Of a DNA stretch of 52,159 nt, positions 36,001-47,100 are shown piece after piece. The notes under the pieces were generated by a model. It saw nothing but the letters and a program-made list of their open reading frames with translations. It did not search any database and was not told the origin of the DNA. This DNA is from Mesostigma viride (Eukaryota; Streptophyta; Mesostigmatophyceae; Mesostigmatales; Mesostigmataceae). The position numbers and the translations under genes are program-made. The stretch covers positions 1 through 52,159 of the forward strand of contig RPFO01000475.1 in the NCBI GenBank assembly GCA_009746045.1, given 5' to 3'. The first letter of the stretch is position 1, and each line of letters begins with the position of its first letter.

Positions 36001-39000
36001 GGTGCTGGCATGCATAAATACCTAGGGGGGGTGCTGGCATGCATAAATACCTAGGGGGGGTGCTGGCATGCATAAATACCTAGGGGGGGTGCTGGCATGC
36101 ATAAATACCTAGGGGGGGTGCTGGCATGCATAAATACCTAGGGGGGTGCTGGCATGCATAAATACCTAGGGGGGGTGCTGGCATGCATAAATACCTAGGG
36201 GGGGTGCTGGCATGCATAAATACCTAGGGGGGTGCTGGCATGCATAAATACCTAGGGGGGTGCTGGCATGCATAAATACCTAGGGGGGGTGCTGGCATGC
36301 ATAAATACCTAGGGGGGGTGCTGGCATGCATAAATACCTAGGGGGGTGCTGGCATGCATAAATACCTAGGGGGGTGCTGGCATGCATAAATACCTAGGGG
36401 GGGTGCTGGCATGCATAAATACCTAGGGGGGTGCTGGCATGCATAAATACCTAGGGGGGGTGCTGGCATGCATAAATACCTAGGGGGGTGCTGGCATGCA
36501 TAAATACCTAGGGGGGGTGCTGGCATGCATAAATACCTAGGGGGGGTGCTGGCATGCATAAATACCTAGGGGGGTGCTGGCATGCATAAATACCTAGGGG
36601 GGGTGCTGGCATGCATAAATACCTAGGGGGGGTGCTGGCATGCATAAATACCTAGGGGGGGTGCTGGCATGCATAAATACCTAGGGGGGGTGCTGGCATG
36701 CATAAATACCTAGGGGGGTGCTGGCATGCATAAATACCTAGGGGGGGTGCTGGCATGCATAAATACCTAGGGGGGTGCTGGCATGCATAAATACCTAGGG
36801 GGGGTGCTGGCATGCATAAATACCTAGGGGGGTGCTGGCATGCATAAATACCTAGGGGGGGTGCTGGCATGCATAAATACCTAGGGGGGGTGCTGGCATG
36901 CATAAATACCTAGGGGGGTGCTGGCATGCATAAATACCTAGGGGGGGTGCTGGCATGCATAAATACCTAGGGGGGGTGCTGGCATGCATAAATACCTAGG
37001 GGGGTGCTGGCATGCATAAATACCTAGGGGGGGTGCTGGCATGCATAAATACCTAGGGGGGGTGCTGGCATGCATAAATACCTAGGGGGGGTGCTGGCAT
37101 GCATAAATACCTAGGGGGGGTGCTGGCATGCATAAATACCTAGGGGGGTGCTGGCATGCATAAATACCTAGGGGGGGTGCTGGCATGCATAAATACCTAG
37201 GGGGGTGCTGGCATGCATAAATACCTAGGGGGGGTGCTGGCATGCATAAATACCTAGGGGGGGTGCTGGCATGCATAAATACCTAGGGGGGGTGCTGGCA
37301 TGCATAAATACCTAGGGGGGGTGCTGGCATGCATAAATACCTAGGGGGGTGCTGGCATGCATAAATACCTAGGGGGGGTGCTGGCATGCATAAATACCTA
37401 GGGGGGTGCTGGCATGCATAAATACCTAGGGGGGGTGCTGGCATGCATAAATACCTAGGGGGGTGCTGGCATGCATAAATACCTAGGGGGGGTGCTGGCA
37501 TGCATAAATACCTAGGGGGGTGCTGGCATGCATAAATACCTAGGGGGGGTGCTGGCATGCATAAATACCTAGGGGGGGTGCTGGCATGCATAAATACCTA
37601 GGGGGGTGCTGGCATGCATAAATACCTAGGGGGGGTGCTGGCATGCATAAATACCTAGGGGGGTGCTGGCATGCATAAATACCTAGGGGGGGTGCTGGCA
37701 TGCATAAATACCTAGGGGGGGTGCTGGCATGCATAAATACCTAGGGGGGGTGCTGGCATGCATAAATACCTAGGGGGGGTGCTGGCATGCATAAATACCT
37801 AGGGGGGGTGCTGGCATGCATAAATACCTAGGGGGGGTGCTGGCATGCATAAATACCTAGGGGGGGTGCTGGCATGCATAAATACCTAGGGGGGGTGCTG
37901 GCATGCATAAATACCTAGGGGGGTGCTGGCATGCATAAATACCTAGGGGGGGTGCTGGCATGCATAAATACCTAGGGGGGTGCTGGCATGCATAAATACC
38001 TAGGGGGGGTGCTGGCATGCATAAATACCTAGGGGGGGTGCTGGCATGCATAAATACCTAGGGGGGTGCTGGCATGCATAAATACCTAGGGGGGGTGCTG
38101 GCATGCATAAATACCTAGGGGGGGTGCTGGCATGCATAAATACCTAGGGGGGGTGCTGGCATGCATAAATACCTAGGGGGGGTGCTGGCATGCATAAATA
38201 CCTAGGGGGGGTGCTGGCATGCATAAATACCTAGGGGGGGTGCTGGCATGCATAAATACCTAGGGGGGGTGCTGGCATGCATAAATACCTAGGGGGGGTG
38301 CTGGCATGCATAAATACCTAGGGGGGGTGCTGGCATGCATAAATACCTAGGGGGGGTGCTGGCATGCATAAATACCTAGGGGGGGTGCTGGCATGCATAA
38401 ATACCTAGGGGGGGTGCTGGCATGCATAAATACCTAGGGGGGGTGCTGGCATGCATAAATACCTAGGGGGGGTGCTGGCATGCATAAATACCTAGGGGGG
38501 TGCTGGCATGCATAAATACCTAGGGGGGGTGCTGGCATGCATAAATACCTAGGGGGGGTGCTGGCATGCATAAATACCTAGGGGGGGTGCTGGCATGCAT
38601 AAATACCTAGGGGGGGTGCTGGCATGCATAAATACCTAGGGGGGGTGCTGGCATGCATAAATACCTAGGGGGGTGCTGGCATGCATAAATACCTAGGGGG
38701 GGTGCTGGCATGCATAAATACCTAGGGGGGGTGCTGGCATGCATAAATACCTAGGGGGGTGCTGGCATGCATAAATACCTAGGGGGGGTGCTGGCATGCA
38801 TAAATACCTAGGGGGGGTGCTGGCATGCATAAATACCTAGGGGGGGTGCTGGCATGCATAAATACCTAGGGGGGTGCTGGCATGCATAAATACCTAGGGG
38901 GGGTGCTGGCATGCATAAATACCTAGGGGGGGTGCTGGCATGCATAAATACCTAGGGGGGGTGCTGGCATGCATAAATACCTAGGGGGGGTGCTGGCATG

Positions 39001-39917
39001 CATAAATACCTAGGGGGGGTGCTGGCATGCATAAATACCTAGGGGGGGTGCTGGCATGCATAAATACCTAGGGGGGGTGCTGGCATGCATAAATACCTAG
39101 GGGGGGTGCTGGCATGCATAAATACCTAGGGGGGGTGCTGGCATGCATAAATACCTAGGGGGGGTGCTGGCATGCATAAATACCTAGGGGGGGTGCTGGC
39201 ATGCATAAATACCTAGGGGGGTGCTGGCATGCATAAATACCTAGGGGGGGTGCTGGCATGCATAAATACCTAGGGGGGGTGCTGGCATGCATAAATACCT
39301 AGGGGGGTGCTGGCATGCATAAATACCTAGGGGGGGTGCTGGCATGCATAAATACCTAGGGGGGGTGCTGGCATGCATAAATACCTAGGGGGGTGCTGGC
39401 ATGCATAAATACCTAGGGGGGGTGCTGGCATGCATAAATACCTAGGGGGGTGCTGGCATGCATAAATACCTAGGGGGGTGCTGGCATGCATAAATACCTA
39501 GGGGGGGTGCTGGCATGCATAAATACATGGGGGGTGCTGGCATGCATAAATACCTAGGGGGGGTGCTGGCATGCATAAATACCTAGGGGGGGGCTGGCAT
39601 GCATAAATACCGAGGGGGGGTGCTGGCATGCATAAATACCTAGGGGGGGTGCTGGCATGCATAAATACGTCGGCTGGGGTGCTGGCATGCATAAATACCT
39701 AGGGGGGGCTGGCATGCATAAATACCGAGGGGGGTGCTGGCAAGCATAAATACGTCGGGGGGGTGCTGGCATGCATAAATACCTAGGGGGGGTGCTGGCA
39801 TGCATAAATACCTAGGGGGGGTGCTGGCATGCATAAATACCTAGGGGGGGTGCTGGCATGCATAAATACCTAGGGGGGGTGCTGGCATGCATAAATACCT
39901 AGGGGGGTGCTGGCATG
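30008..39917. repeat. ~9.9-kb 28/29-bp minisatellite
   Basis: About 345 units containing GCATGCATAAATACCTAGG followed by a G run and TGCTGGCAT. Length varies by the G run (6 or 7, occasionally 5 or 8). Variants (TACGTCGG, TACCGAGG, CTAGAGG, AAGCATAAA) are confined to the first ~900 bp and the last ~450 bp, with a near-identical core. Such homogenised centres and degenerate edges are typical of tandem arrays evolving by unequal exchange. The unit holds GCATGC, ATGCAT and CCTAGG palindromes and a G run. No spacers of unique sequence occur, so it is not CRISPR-like. Confidence 0.98.
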
Positions 39918-41590
39918 CGTGGATGGGTGTCATGGGGTGCTGGCATGCATGGATGGGTGTAGTGGGGTGAACCATGAAAAAAAGCACGCAACACACCACG
40001 CGTCGTACCTTTTTATAGATGTTTCTTTTTTTTTATTGTCGGGTGCAAGCGGCGGGGGCGGCGGTGGCGGCAAAACTGAAGCTAGTGACAACGCGCAGAT
40101 GACGCCGTGAACATGTCGCGTTGTACCGTAGAAGATACGAACAAAAAACAAAACACGAAAAAAGAGAGGCGGACCGCATATGACAGGGACGAAAAAAAGT
40201 CAGACACACAGCCTGTGTTATCTGGCATGCATAAATACATGTGGTGTGGTGCTGGCATGCATGGATGGGTGTAGTGGGGTGCTGGCATGCGTGGATGGGT
40301 GTCATGGGGTGCTGGCATGCATGGATGGGTGTCATGGGGTGCTGGCATGCATGGATGGGTGTCATGGGGTGCTGGCATGCATGGATGGGTGTCATGGGGT
40401 GCTGGCATGCATGGATGGATGTCATGGGGTGCTGGCATGCATGGATGGGTGTCATGGGGTGCTGGCATGCGTGGATGGGTGTCATGGGGTGCTGGCATGC
40501 ATGGATGGGTGTAGTGGGGTGAACCATGAAAAAAAGCACGCAACACACCACGCGTCGTACCTTTTTATAGATGTTTCTTTTTTTTTTATGGGGCCGGCCG
40601 GGGCGGCGGTGGCGGCAAAACTGAAGCTAGTGACACCGCGCAGATGACGCCGTGAACATGTCGCGTTGTACCGTAGAAGATACGAACAAAAAACAAAACA
40701 CGAAAAAAGAGAGGCGGACCGCATATGACAGGGACAAAAAAAAGTCAGACACACAGCCTGTGATATCTGGCATGCATAAATACATGTGGTGTGGTGCCGG
40801 CATGCATAAATACATGTGCCAGCAAACCTGAGCTGCAAGGGAGCGAGAAAACCAAGAAAAAAAGCACGCAACACACCACGCGTCGTACCTTTTATAGATC
40901 GATGTTTCTTTTTTTTAATGGGGGCGGCCGGGGGCGGCGGTGGCGGCAAAAATGAAGCTAGTGACACCGCGCAGATGACGCCGTGAACATGTCGCGTTGT
41001 ACCGTAGAAGATACGAACAAAAAACAAAACACGAAAAAAGAGAGGCGGACCGCATGTGACAGGGAAGAAAAAAAGTCAGACACACAGCCTGTGTTATCTG
41101 GCATGCATAAATACATGTGGTGTGGTGCCGGCATGCAAAAATACATGTGCCAGCAAACCTGAGCTGCAAGGGAGCGAGAAAACCAAGAAAAAAAGCACGC
41201 AACACACCACGCGTCGTACCTTTTATAGATAGATGTTTCTTTTTTTTAATGGGGCCGGCCGGGGCGGCGGTGGCGGCAAAAATGAAGCTAGTGACACCGC
41301 GCAGATGACGCCGTGAACATGTCGCGTTGTACCGTAGAAGATACGAACAAAAAACAAAACACGAAAAAAGAGAGGCGGACCGCATATGACAGGGAAGAAA
41401 AAAAGTCAGACACACAGCCTGTGTTATCTGGCATGCATAAATACATGTGCCAGCAAACCTGAGCTGCAAGGGAGCGAGAAAACCAAGAAAAAAAGCACGC
41501 AACACACCACGCGTCGTACCTTTTTATAGATGTTTCTTATTTTTTATCCTTGTCCTTCGGGGGCAGCGGTGGCGGCAAAAAGAAAACTGA
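39918..41590. repeat. Composite array: ~250-bp segments and 30-bp units
   Basis: Four complete and one partial copy of a ~250-bp segment (AAAAAAGCACGCAACACACC ... GTCAGACACACAGCCTG) start near 39976, 40533, 40857, 41188 and 41488. They are separated by minisatellite pieces: GGCATGCATAAATACATG, and at 40250-40525 about nine copies of a 30-bp unit (GCATGCATGGATGGGTGT...). Each segment contains a T-rich run, a GGCGGCGGTGGCGGC patch and ACATGTCGCGTTGTACCG. The nesting suggests amplification together with the minisatellite. No coding frame is credible. Confidence 0.9.
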
Positions 41591-41990
41591 TAGCAAACGA
41601 GAACCCTGCAACCAAACGAGAACCACCAAAAAAACCCATTCATTTCCCCGTCAGCGACCGGCACCACGACACCAAAAAAGCGACAAAATTATCTGGCCGA
41701 TTACGCCAATCATAAAACCACTATCTGTCAAAAGCATCCATGTACATCCACCGCCATTGCTCACCTCTTTCTTAACCGTGTGTGTCGACAATGGCGTTGC
41801 TCAGTTGAATATGGCTGTCGGGTTGCTAATATCGTTGTCACTTTCGGCCGATGTCGCGAATACCCGCCGTTGATGCTCGGGTGCAAGGTGCATCCACGGT
41901 GTCGGTCTTCCAGGGAGGCTGGAAAGCGCCAACGCAGCACCAGCAAATTCAAATTCCCTGGTGCTGGTATGCCGACGCGCAAATGGAATG
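41591..41990. other. Single-copy-looking spacer
   Basis: No gene is recognised. A GGTGCTGGTATGCC sequence near 41960 is one base from the GGTGCTGGCA core of the arrays. Confidence 0.35.
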
Positions 41991-42215
41991 GCGCGGCGCC
42001 TAAAAGGCGCCGCGCGCGGGAAAAAAATTGACGCGCCAAACGATATGGCGCGGCGCCGGGACGGCGCCGCGCTGAAAAATACTTGCAGTCGCAACTGTGA
42101 CGTGGCGCTGCAGACCACACGGTAGGGAATTCGCAGCGCCATATATGGCGCCACGCCGACTCCTGACGCCGTGTGGCGCCACATGGACGCGGCGCTGCAC
42201 ACAGCTCGAGCCCAT
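41991..42215. repeat. GC-rich hairpins and palindromes
   Basis: Two near-identical hairpins: arms 41991-42001/42005-42015 (GCGCGGCGCCT with AGGCGCCGCGC, 3-nt loop) and arms 42048-42058/42062-42072 (GCGCGGCGCCG with CGGCGCCGCGC, 3-nt loop). A perfect 16-bp palindrome, GCGCCATATATGGCGC, lies at 42136-42151. Further GGCGCC-bearing half-sites follow to 42210. They may be cruciform-forming ends of a small element. Confidence 0.75.
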
Positions 42216-42960
42216 TTTTTCACATTCCTGCTACCTGATTGGACGCCTGGCGGAGGAAGCTTTTCACGGCGCGACGCCGAGGGGCTTCAAAAACGTATAT
42301 AAGCAGGCAAAATTTCTCCGAAATTTAATGAACGAGCGCGACGCGGAGACCATGCTAGTGTGCGGAACTGGTGAACCACACCGGTACGGGACAGATTCTT
42401 GGCTGATCCTCGTAGTACCTCGTGAACACGTCTAGTAGGCCCGGGTTCAACTCCCGTCGTAACATTTTTTTTTGGGTTGGTGTGGCAAGCCTATAAAGCA
42501 ATCCGCAAACCACTACACGGCTGGTAAGATTTAATATAATAAGCAACCTAATAGCTATATCAAAAATGTTTATGGGCATGGAAATTTTTAATATGTTGAT
42601 ATTAGACTGCAATGAAACGAATATGCAACCTGCCCCCCTATGTTTAATACAATTATTATTATTATTTGTGGCATGAATATAATAATTGTGTGAAATACAA
42701 TGCTATGTGCAATATATTGCTGGTATGCCATGCAATTGTAACCAACAGGTGCAAGACCAAAAGGCGTCTTCAGGGCCCACCTGCTGCGAACAAGAGCTAT
42801 GGCGGCAAGAGGTGCGTGCAGGGTTACGGATTTACGGGGTTGTTGACCACCAAATTTGTTGTTACGTGTGTTATGGAAACATTTCAGTCGAATTTCTGGG
42901 TTCCAACGGTCGTTAAGGTTATAAAAAGTGCGTTGGGATTCGGAAATTCACATCCTGGCG
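42152..42960. other. Intergenic; possible SINE-like and TATA motifs
   Basis: A TATATAAG at 42295-42302 could be a TATA box but no gene follows directly. GGTTCAACTCC at 42448 followed by a T9 run looks like a polymerase III B box and terminator, as in tRNA-derived SINEs; I could not fold a tRNA. A degenerate palindrome (CCAACGGTCGTTAAGG) lies at 42903. Confidence 0.3.
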
Positions 42961-42969
42961 TGTAAAAAA

Positions 42970-43535
42970 TGCAGGTGTTGGCGAGTTTTCGGCCCGCTTT
43001 CAGGGGTCCAACGGCCGTTGGGTGTCTAAAATGCATGCGTTAGCGTGTTTCCGGCCCGCTTTCAGGGGCCCAACGGCCGTTGGACGTCGAAAATGCATGT
43101 GTTGGCGTGTTTTCGGCCCGCTTTCAGGGGTCCAACGGCCGTTGGGTGTCGAAAATGCATGTAAAGGGCGTGTTTCAGGCCCACTTTCAGGGGTCCAACG
43201 GCCGTTGGGTGTAGAAAATGCATGTGTTGGCGTGTTTTCGGCCCGCTTTCAGGGGTCCAACGGCCGTTGGGTGTCGAAAATGCATGTGTTGGCGTGTTTC
43301 AGGCGTACTTTCACTTTCAGGGGTCCAACGGCCGTTGGGTGTCGAAAATGCATGTGTTGGCGTGTTTTCGGCCCGCTTTCAGGGGTCCAACGGCCGTTGG
43401 GTGTCGAAAATGCATGTGTTGGCGTGTTTCAGGCCCACTTTCGGGGGTCCAACGGCCGTTGGGTGTCGAAAATGCATGTGTTGGCGTGTTTCAGGCGTAC
43501 TTTCAGGGGTCCAACGGCCGTTGGGACCTACAAAT
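42970..43535. repeat. ~60-bp palindrome array upstream of transposase-like gene
   Basis: Nine copies (periods 58-68 bp) of CCAACGGCCGTTGGGTGTCG + AAAATGCATGTGTTGGCGTG + TTT + CGGCCC + CTTTCAGGGGT. Only the palindrome and the preceding CAGG-T are shared with the other palindrome-bearing units of the window. The array ends about 75 bp before the acceptor of the first recognised exon at 43611, so it may lie in an intron or the promoter region. Confidence 0.95.
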
Positions 43536-43610
43536 TGGGTAATTGTTGGAAAGCAATAATTTGATAAAAAGTCAAAACTTCGTCTGGATTCTGTATGCGC
43601 GCGGATGCAG

Positions 43611-44761
43611 GTGAAGCGCACAACAAAGACCTAAGTCTCAAGTACGTCGAGATCAAGGGCAACCAACTTGCCCTCGACATGGCCAGCGCAATGGAATACT
43701 TGCTGAAGGACAACAATCACAAGACTGAAAACACGAAAACTGCAGTAGGCTTGAGGGCGCTTGAGCGGCTGCCAGGTGCGGTTGTGAAGGTTATGGGGAA
43801 ACAGTACCGCCCTGCGCTGAAAAGAAAGGCGTCGGAGTCCTTCGCTCAGGAGGTTGTCGCTAATATCGTGCAAGGTTTCCAGGAATTGGGCAAGTCGGAT
43901 GAGCACAGGAACGCGAAGTGCGCTGTGCTGTCAATGTGCTTGGGAAAGGACGGCATGAACAATCAAGGGCATTGCACTCTCGCGCGGCTGCTTCACGTCA
44001 CGCCCAAGGATATCCAGACCGCAAGGGGAATGAGGATGGGGGGCGACCTTCCCGCCCTGAAGGCGCCCCCTCGTGCTTTACGGTCGGACAAGTTTCCGGA
44101 GGAGGTCAAAGACATCGTCGGGAGTTACTGGTTGTCAGACCTAAACACGAGGGCGTCTCCCAACCATAAGGACGTGGTCAATGAGTTCGAAAGGAAGGGA
44201 AACGCCAGGATCCTCATTTCCTCCCAGGGCGGAAGGTACTATTTGGACTCGCTTGAAACGATTTACAAGCGGTTCTGTTCTGACGCGTCGCCGTACAAGG
44301 GAGGTATCGTGACGACTGCGGACGGGACAAGGTACAAGGTGGGGTACACGAAGTTCGTGGAGTTCATGCCCAAGTGCGTAAAGGGCGTGTGGAAGGACCG
44401 GGACTTGTGCGCATGCGAAAAGCACGTCGTCTTCGAGTCTCTGCTCTCTGCCTTCGCCAAAGGCGTCAAGGAGTTGAAGAGCACGCTGGAGATCGAGGAG
44501 AGGGAGGGTATCCCTTCCGTGCCTGACAATGCCCATGATTTCGTTCGACGTTTCACCTGCCACAGGGCTGAGAGGGGGGAGGGGGGGCAAGGAGGGGGGA
44601 GGACGGGCGGCCCGTTCGTTAACGTCCCAATGAACTGCTTGGAAGGGACGTGCAACGAGTGTGGGATTTCCGAGTTCATCGTGACGGACCAGATGAAGGG
44701 GTGGACAAAGAAGTACACGTGGTTCGACTTCATAAAGGAGGGCACAGCGCCCCGTGGGACG
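43611..44761 (+). CDS. Transposase-like protein, exon with Cys modules
   Basis: Acceptor GCGGATGCAG|GTGAAGCG (phase 1) and donor GGGACG|GTAAGC (phase 0); 1151 nt, unbroken. An in-frame ATG at 43595 is an alternative start. The protein has a Lys-rich DNA-binding-looking part, then VKDIVGSYWLSDLNTRASPN and VGYTKFVEFMPKCV. A CACEKHVVFESLLSAF segment and a C-x4-C-x2-C cluster (CLEGTCNEC) follow. This order (Y/W..D..SR..P, KVG.SKF..L.P, C-x-C...H...L, Cys cluster) is what I know from a widespread uncharacterised eukaryotic DDE/RNase H-like family seen in many animal genomes. It likely binds DNA or metal at the N-terminus of a transposase-derived protein. Three G runs of 6-7 in the GEGGQGGG region are unbroken. 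Confidence 0.65.
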
Positions 44762-45017
44762 GTAAGCATGTATATTTGCATCGTTGAATATATATATGTA
44801 GACTTTCATACTTCCAACGGCCGTTGGCGTTGGGAAATTCCCAGCTGCTGACTTCCATTCTTCGGTCAATCCATGGTGCGCGGGCATGTATATTTGCATC
44901 GTTGAATATATATATGTAGACTTTCATACTTCCAACGGCCGTTGGCGTTGGGAAATTCCCAGCTGCTGACTTCCATTCTTCGGTCAATCCATGGTGCGCG
45001 GGTGTGTTGTGTTGCAG
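44762..45017 (+). other. Intron, 256 bp, a 118-bp tandem duplication
   Basis: Donor GTAAGC, acceptor GTGTTGCAG. Copies at 44766-44883 and 44884-45001 are nearly identical, each with one palindrome and an ATATATATATG tract. The duplication fills the intron almost completely, so the ancestral intron was about 138 bp. Confidence 0.8.
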
Positions 45018-45772
45018 GAGGAGGATGTGGCGCCGCAAATGAACCTGCAGCAAAAACTCATCAAGTCAACCCTCTCGGAGCTCCATGAACTCATTACGGC
45101 GCGCTTCCCGGAATTCGCCATTCACGTCCATACATGGGCCTGGCAGCACCACGCTTACAAGGAGTGCATTGACGTGATGCCGCTGGGAACGGTGGTGGTC
45201 CTGATGGACTACTCGGAGAACTATTCGGACCACCTGCAGAAACAGTTGCAGGCGCAGTACTGGTACCCAAGTAGTTACGTCCTGATGCCGGTGATCGTGA
45301 TGTACCGTGATCCCGTATCGCTGGAAATCAAAAGGGTGAAGCACGATTACATGGGGAAGGACGTACCGAGGAATGCCCAGACCCTGGAGTTCGTGATGAA
45401 GAATACCCTTAACGTGCTGAGGGAGGAGGGGGTGGAGGTGAGGAACTGGATCAGTTGGTCCGACAACTGTAAGGAGCAGTTCCAATCCCGGTATGTGTTG
45501 GCGATGGCTGCGGACCTGCTCGAGGCCGACCCCGACTTGGAATCATTGGAGTGGAACTACTCGTGTGCAGGACATGGGAAGGGGGAGTCGGACGGGGAGG
45601 GGGGACGGTCAAAAGCATCCTCAAAAGAGCGCAGATGCAGGAGGACAATCGGAACCTGAATACGGTGGAGGCACTGGTGGCCTACCTGAACCGGGATTGG
45701 AGAACCGGCAAAGACTCGAGTCGACCATCGGCACAATCGGACGTGGTTCGACGGGCATTTCTTCTCGATAAC
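45018..45772 (+). CDS. Transposase-like protein, RNase H-like core exon
   Basis: Acceptor GTTGCAG|GAGGAGG, donor GATAAC|GTAAGT. The exon contains VVVLMDYSENYSDHLQ (first putative catalytic Asp), then NWISWSDNCKEQFQSR (second Asp). It continues CAGHGKGESDGEGG and, in the next frame, TVKSILKRAQMQ. These match the DFSENY, SDG-x2-x-Q-x-K-x-R and GHGKG-x-xDG-x-GG-TVK signatures of the same family. The frame breaks in the G6 run at 45599-45604, inside the GEGG-TVK motif. One extra G restores it and also the exon phase (755 nt, one short of 756). Function: DNA cleavage and strand transfer if active; it could equally be domesticated. Confidence 0.7.
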
Positions 45773-46074
45773 GTAAGTAAAGACAGTTGCTTTCTGGTGG
45801 TCAAGTGCAGTTCTATAATTTGTCTCTGGTTACACTTTACAGAGGACAGCTTCCTTGATGCAGTTTGAAGTTTCATAAGGCCAACGGCCGTTGGAGCTGG
45901 AAAATCGTATAATTGTTGAGTGCCAACGGCCGTTGGAGTTGAGAAATGTACTTATATAAAGTTTCCAAGGGCCAACGGCCGTTGGAGTTGGGAAATCTTA
46001 TAATTGTTGAGTGCCAACGGCCGTTGGAGTTGGGAAATGTGCTGTGATGTTGTTTCATGGAATTACAATTGCAG
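45773..46074 (+). other. Intron, 302 bp, four palindromes
   Basis: Donor AAC|GTAAGTAAAG, acceptor TTACAATTGCAG; phase 0. It holds four copies of (G/A)(C/T)GCCAACGGCCGTTGGAG-like sites at about 45882, 45922, 45973 and 46015, in two duplicated ~91-bp pairs. Confidence 0.8.
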
Positions 46075-46742
46075 ATTCTCACGTCCGGTAAGGAGCGAGG
46101 CCCGATCCGAGATATCTCCACGGCACACCAGTGGCGACTGGACAAAAAGGGCGAGCGGGTCGAGGTGGTAAAGCTCAGGCGTTTTTCATGCTTCAGTTGT
46201 GCGGAGTGCCGAGAGGGCAAGTGGACGACATGCCCAAACGATTGGAGCAGCTCGTCGTGGACTGTAAAACTCCAGGCGAGTAAGTCGCGGAACCCCACGC
46301 GATATCCGGGAACCCGCCTGAACCACGTTCAAACGGCAAGAAACGAGTTGGGGCGTGGTTTGCAGGAGGGGGAGGCCGTCGCAGTCGCATCTGAGAGGGG
46401 GCACAAGGACCATGTGCCCGACCACCCGTACTGGTTGGCGAAAGTTGTTCGAGTCGCCCACCAACTCGACAAGGATGAGTGTTTAAACAAACATACAGGG
46501 GGGGGGGCGAGGTTTTTAAGAAAGGCAACTGGGTAATGTACGTAAAATACTTCGAGAGGTGCTCCTCCTCCGGATCGGACGCCCGACGCTTCTTCTGGAA
46601 CCCAGACGACCGAGAACCCTTAACTGCAATCGTGTGCTACCTGAGCGTCGCAAAGGTCACGAAGGGCAAGTGGGAAGGACATCCGGACAACACGCGACAG
46701 GGCTGGTTCACAATTGCGAAGAAGGTGGACGCCGAAATTACG
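46075..46742 (+). CDS. Transposase-like protein, C-terminal exon
   Basis: Acceptor AATTGCAG|ATTCTC; donor AATTACG|GTACGT. The exon carries a Cys-containing segment (FSCFSCAECREG, TTCPNDW). A PYWLAKVVRVAH stretch and, in the next frame, GNWVMYVKYFERC and GWFTIAKKVDAEIT follow; these read as a small beta-barrel such as often ends proteins of this family. The frame breaks in the G10 run at 46498-46507. One extra G joins the frames and makes the exon 669 nt (223 codons). No later exon or stop could be placed, so the 3' end of the gene is unresolved. Confidence 0.6.
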
Positions 46743-47100
46743 GTACGTCATTCCAAACATTACTGTGTAAAATTGGTGTTTGTATGTCGCATGTGTTTTT
46801 TTGTCGACGGTCGTTCACCTTACTAATGTTACATACAGGGCAATCAGCCTATACTTTAGCTTGGCTGCATGGCGCATGTCGCATATCTTAATTTCTCAAA
46901 GCCAACGGCCGTTGGACTTACGAAACTGGACAAGTGCCAAGTGCGGATTAGGTACTAAAATGGGCATTCTTGTTGAGGATGACCAGTTGTGTTTATATAT
47001 TTTTGCATGGTGGCGGATGACTTGGCGTGTTGTTGCATTTTTACATACGGGTGTATGGTAGGCCTTAAACCCTAAACCCCTACACTCCTAAACCATATTT
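46743..47100 (+). other. Downstream intron or 3' region of transposase-like gene
   Basis: One palindrome at 46902. At 47063-47080 lies TTAAACCCTAAACCCC, a short plant-telomere-like motif (two CCCTAAA units), also known as a telo-box in plant promoters. No further exon is recognised. Confidence 0.45.

Noticed and set aside
30017-39834. Repeated frames reading MHASTPPRYLCMPAPPLGIY
   Set aside because: Minus-strand reading of the 28/29-bp minisatellite. The frames end whenever the G-run pattern changes, and there is no start, splice or codon evidence.
30008-39917. CRISPR-like array
   Set aside because: Units are directly adjacent with no unique spacers, and the genome is eukaryotic.
40180-41505. 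Coding frames in the ~250-bp composite repeats
   Set aside because: The frames recur with each repeat copy, start in minisatellite sequence and have no recognisable domain.
41801-42223. 140-codon Ala/Arg-rich minus frame
   Set aside because: It runs through the GC hairpins, whose composition keeps frames open; no domain or splice evidence.
42320-42470. tRNA gene
   Set aside because: Only a T-arm-like GGTTCAACTCC and a T run are present; I could not form acceptor, D and anticodon arms.
47063-47080. True telomere end
   Set aside because: Only about two CCCTAAA units, and unrelated sequence continues for 5 kb; at most an interstitial or telo-box motif.
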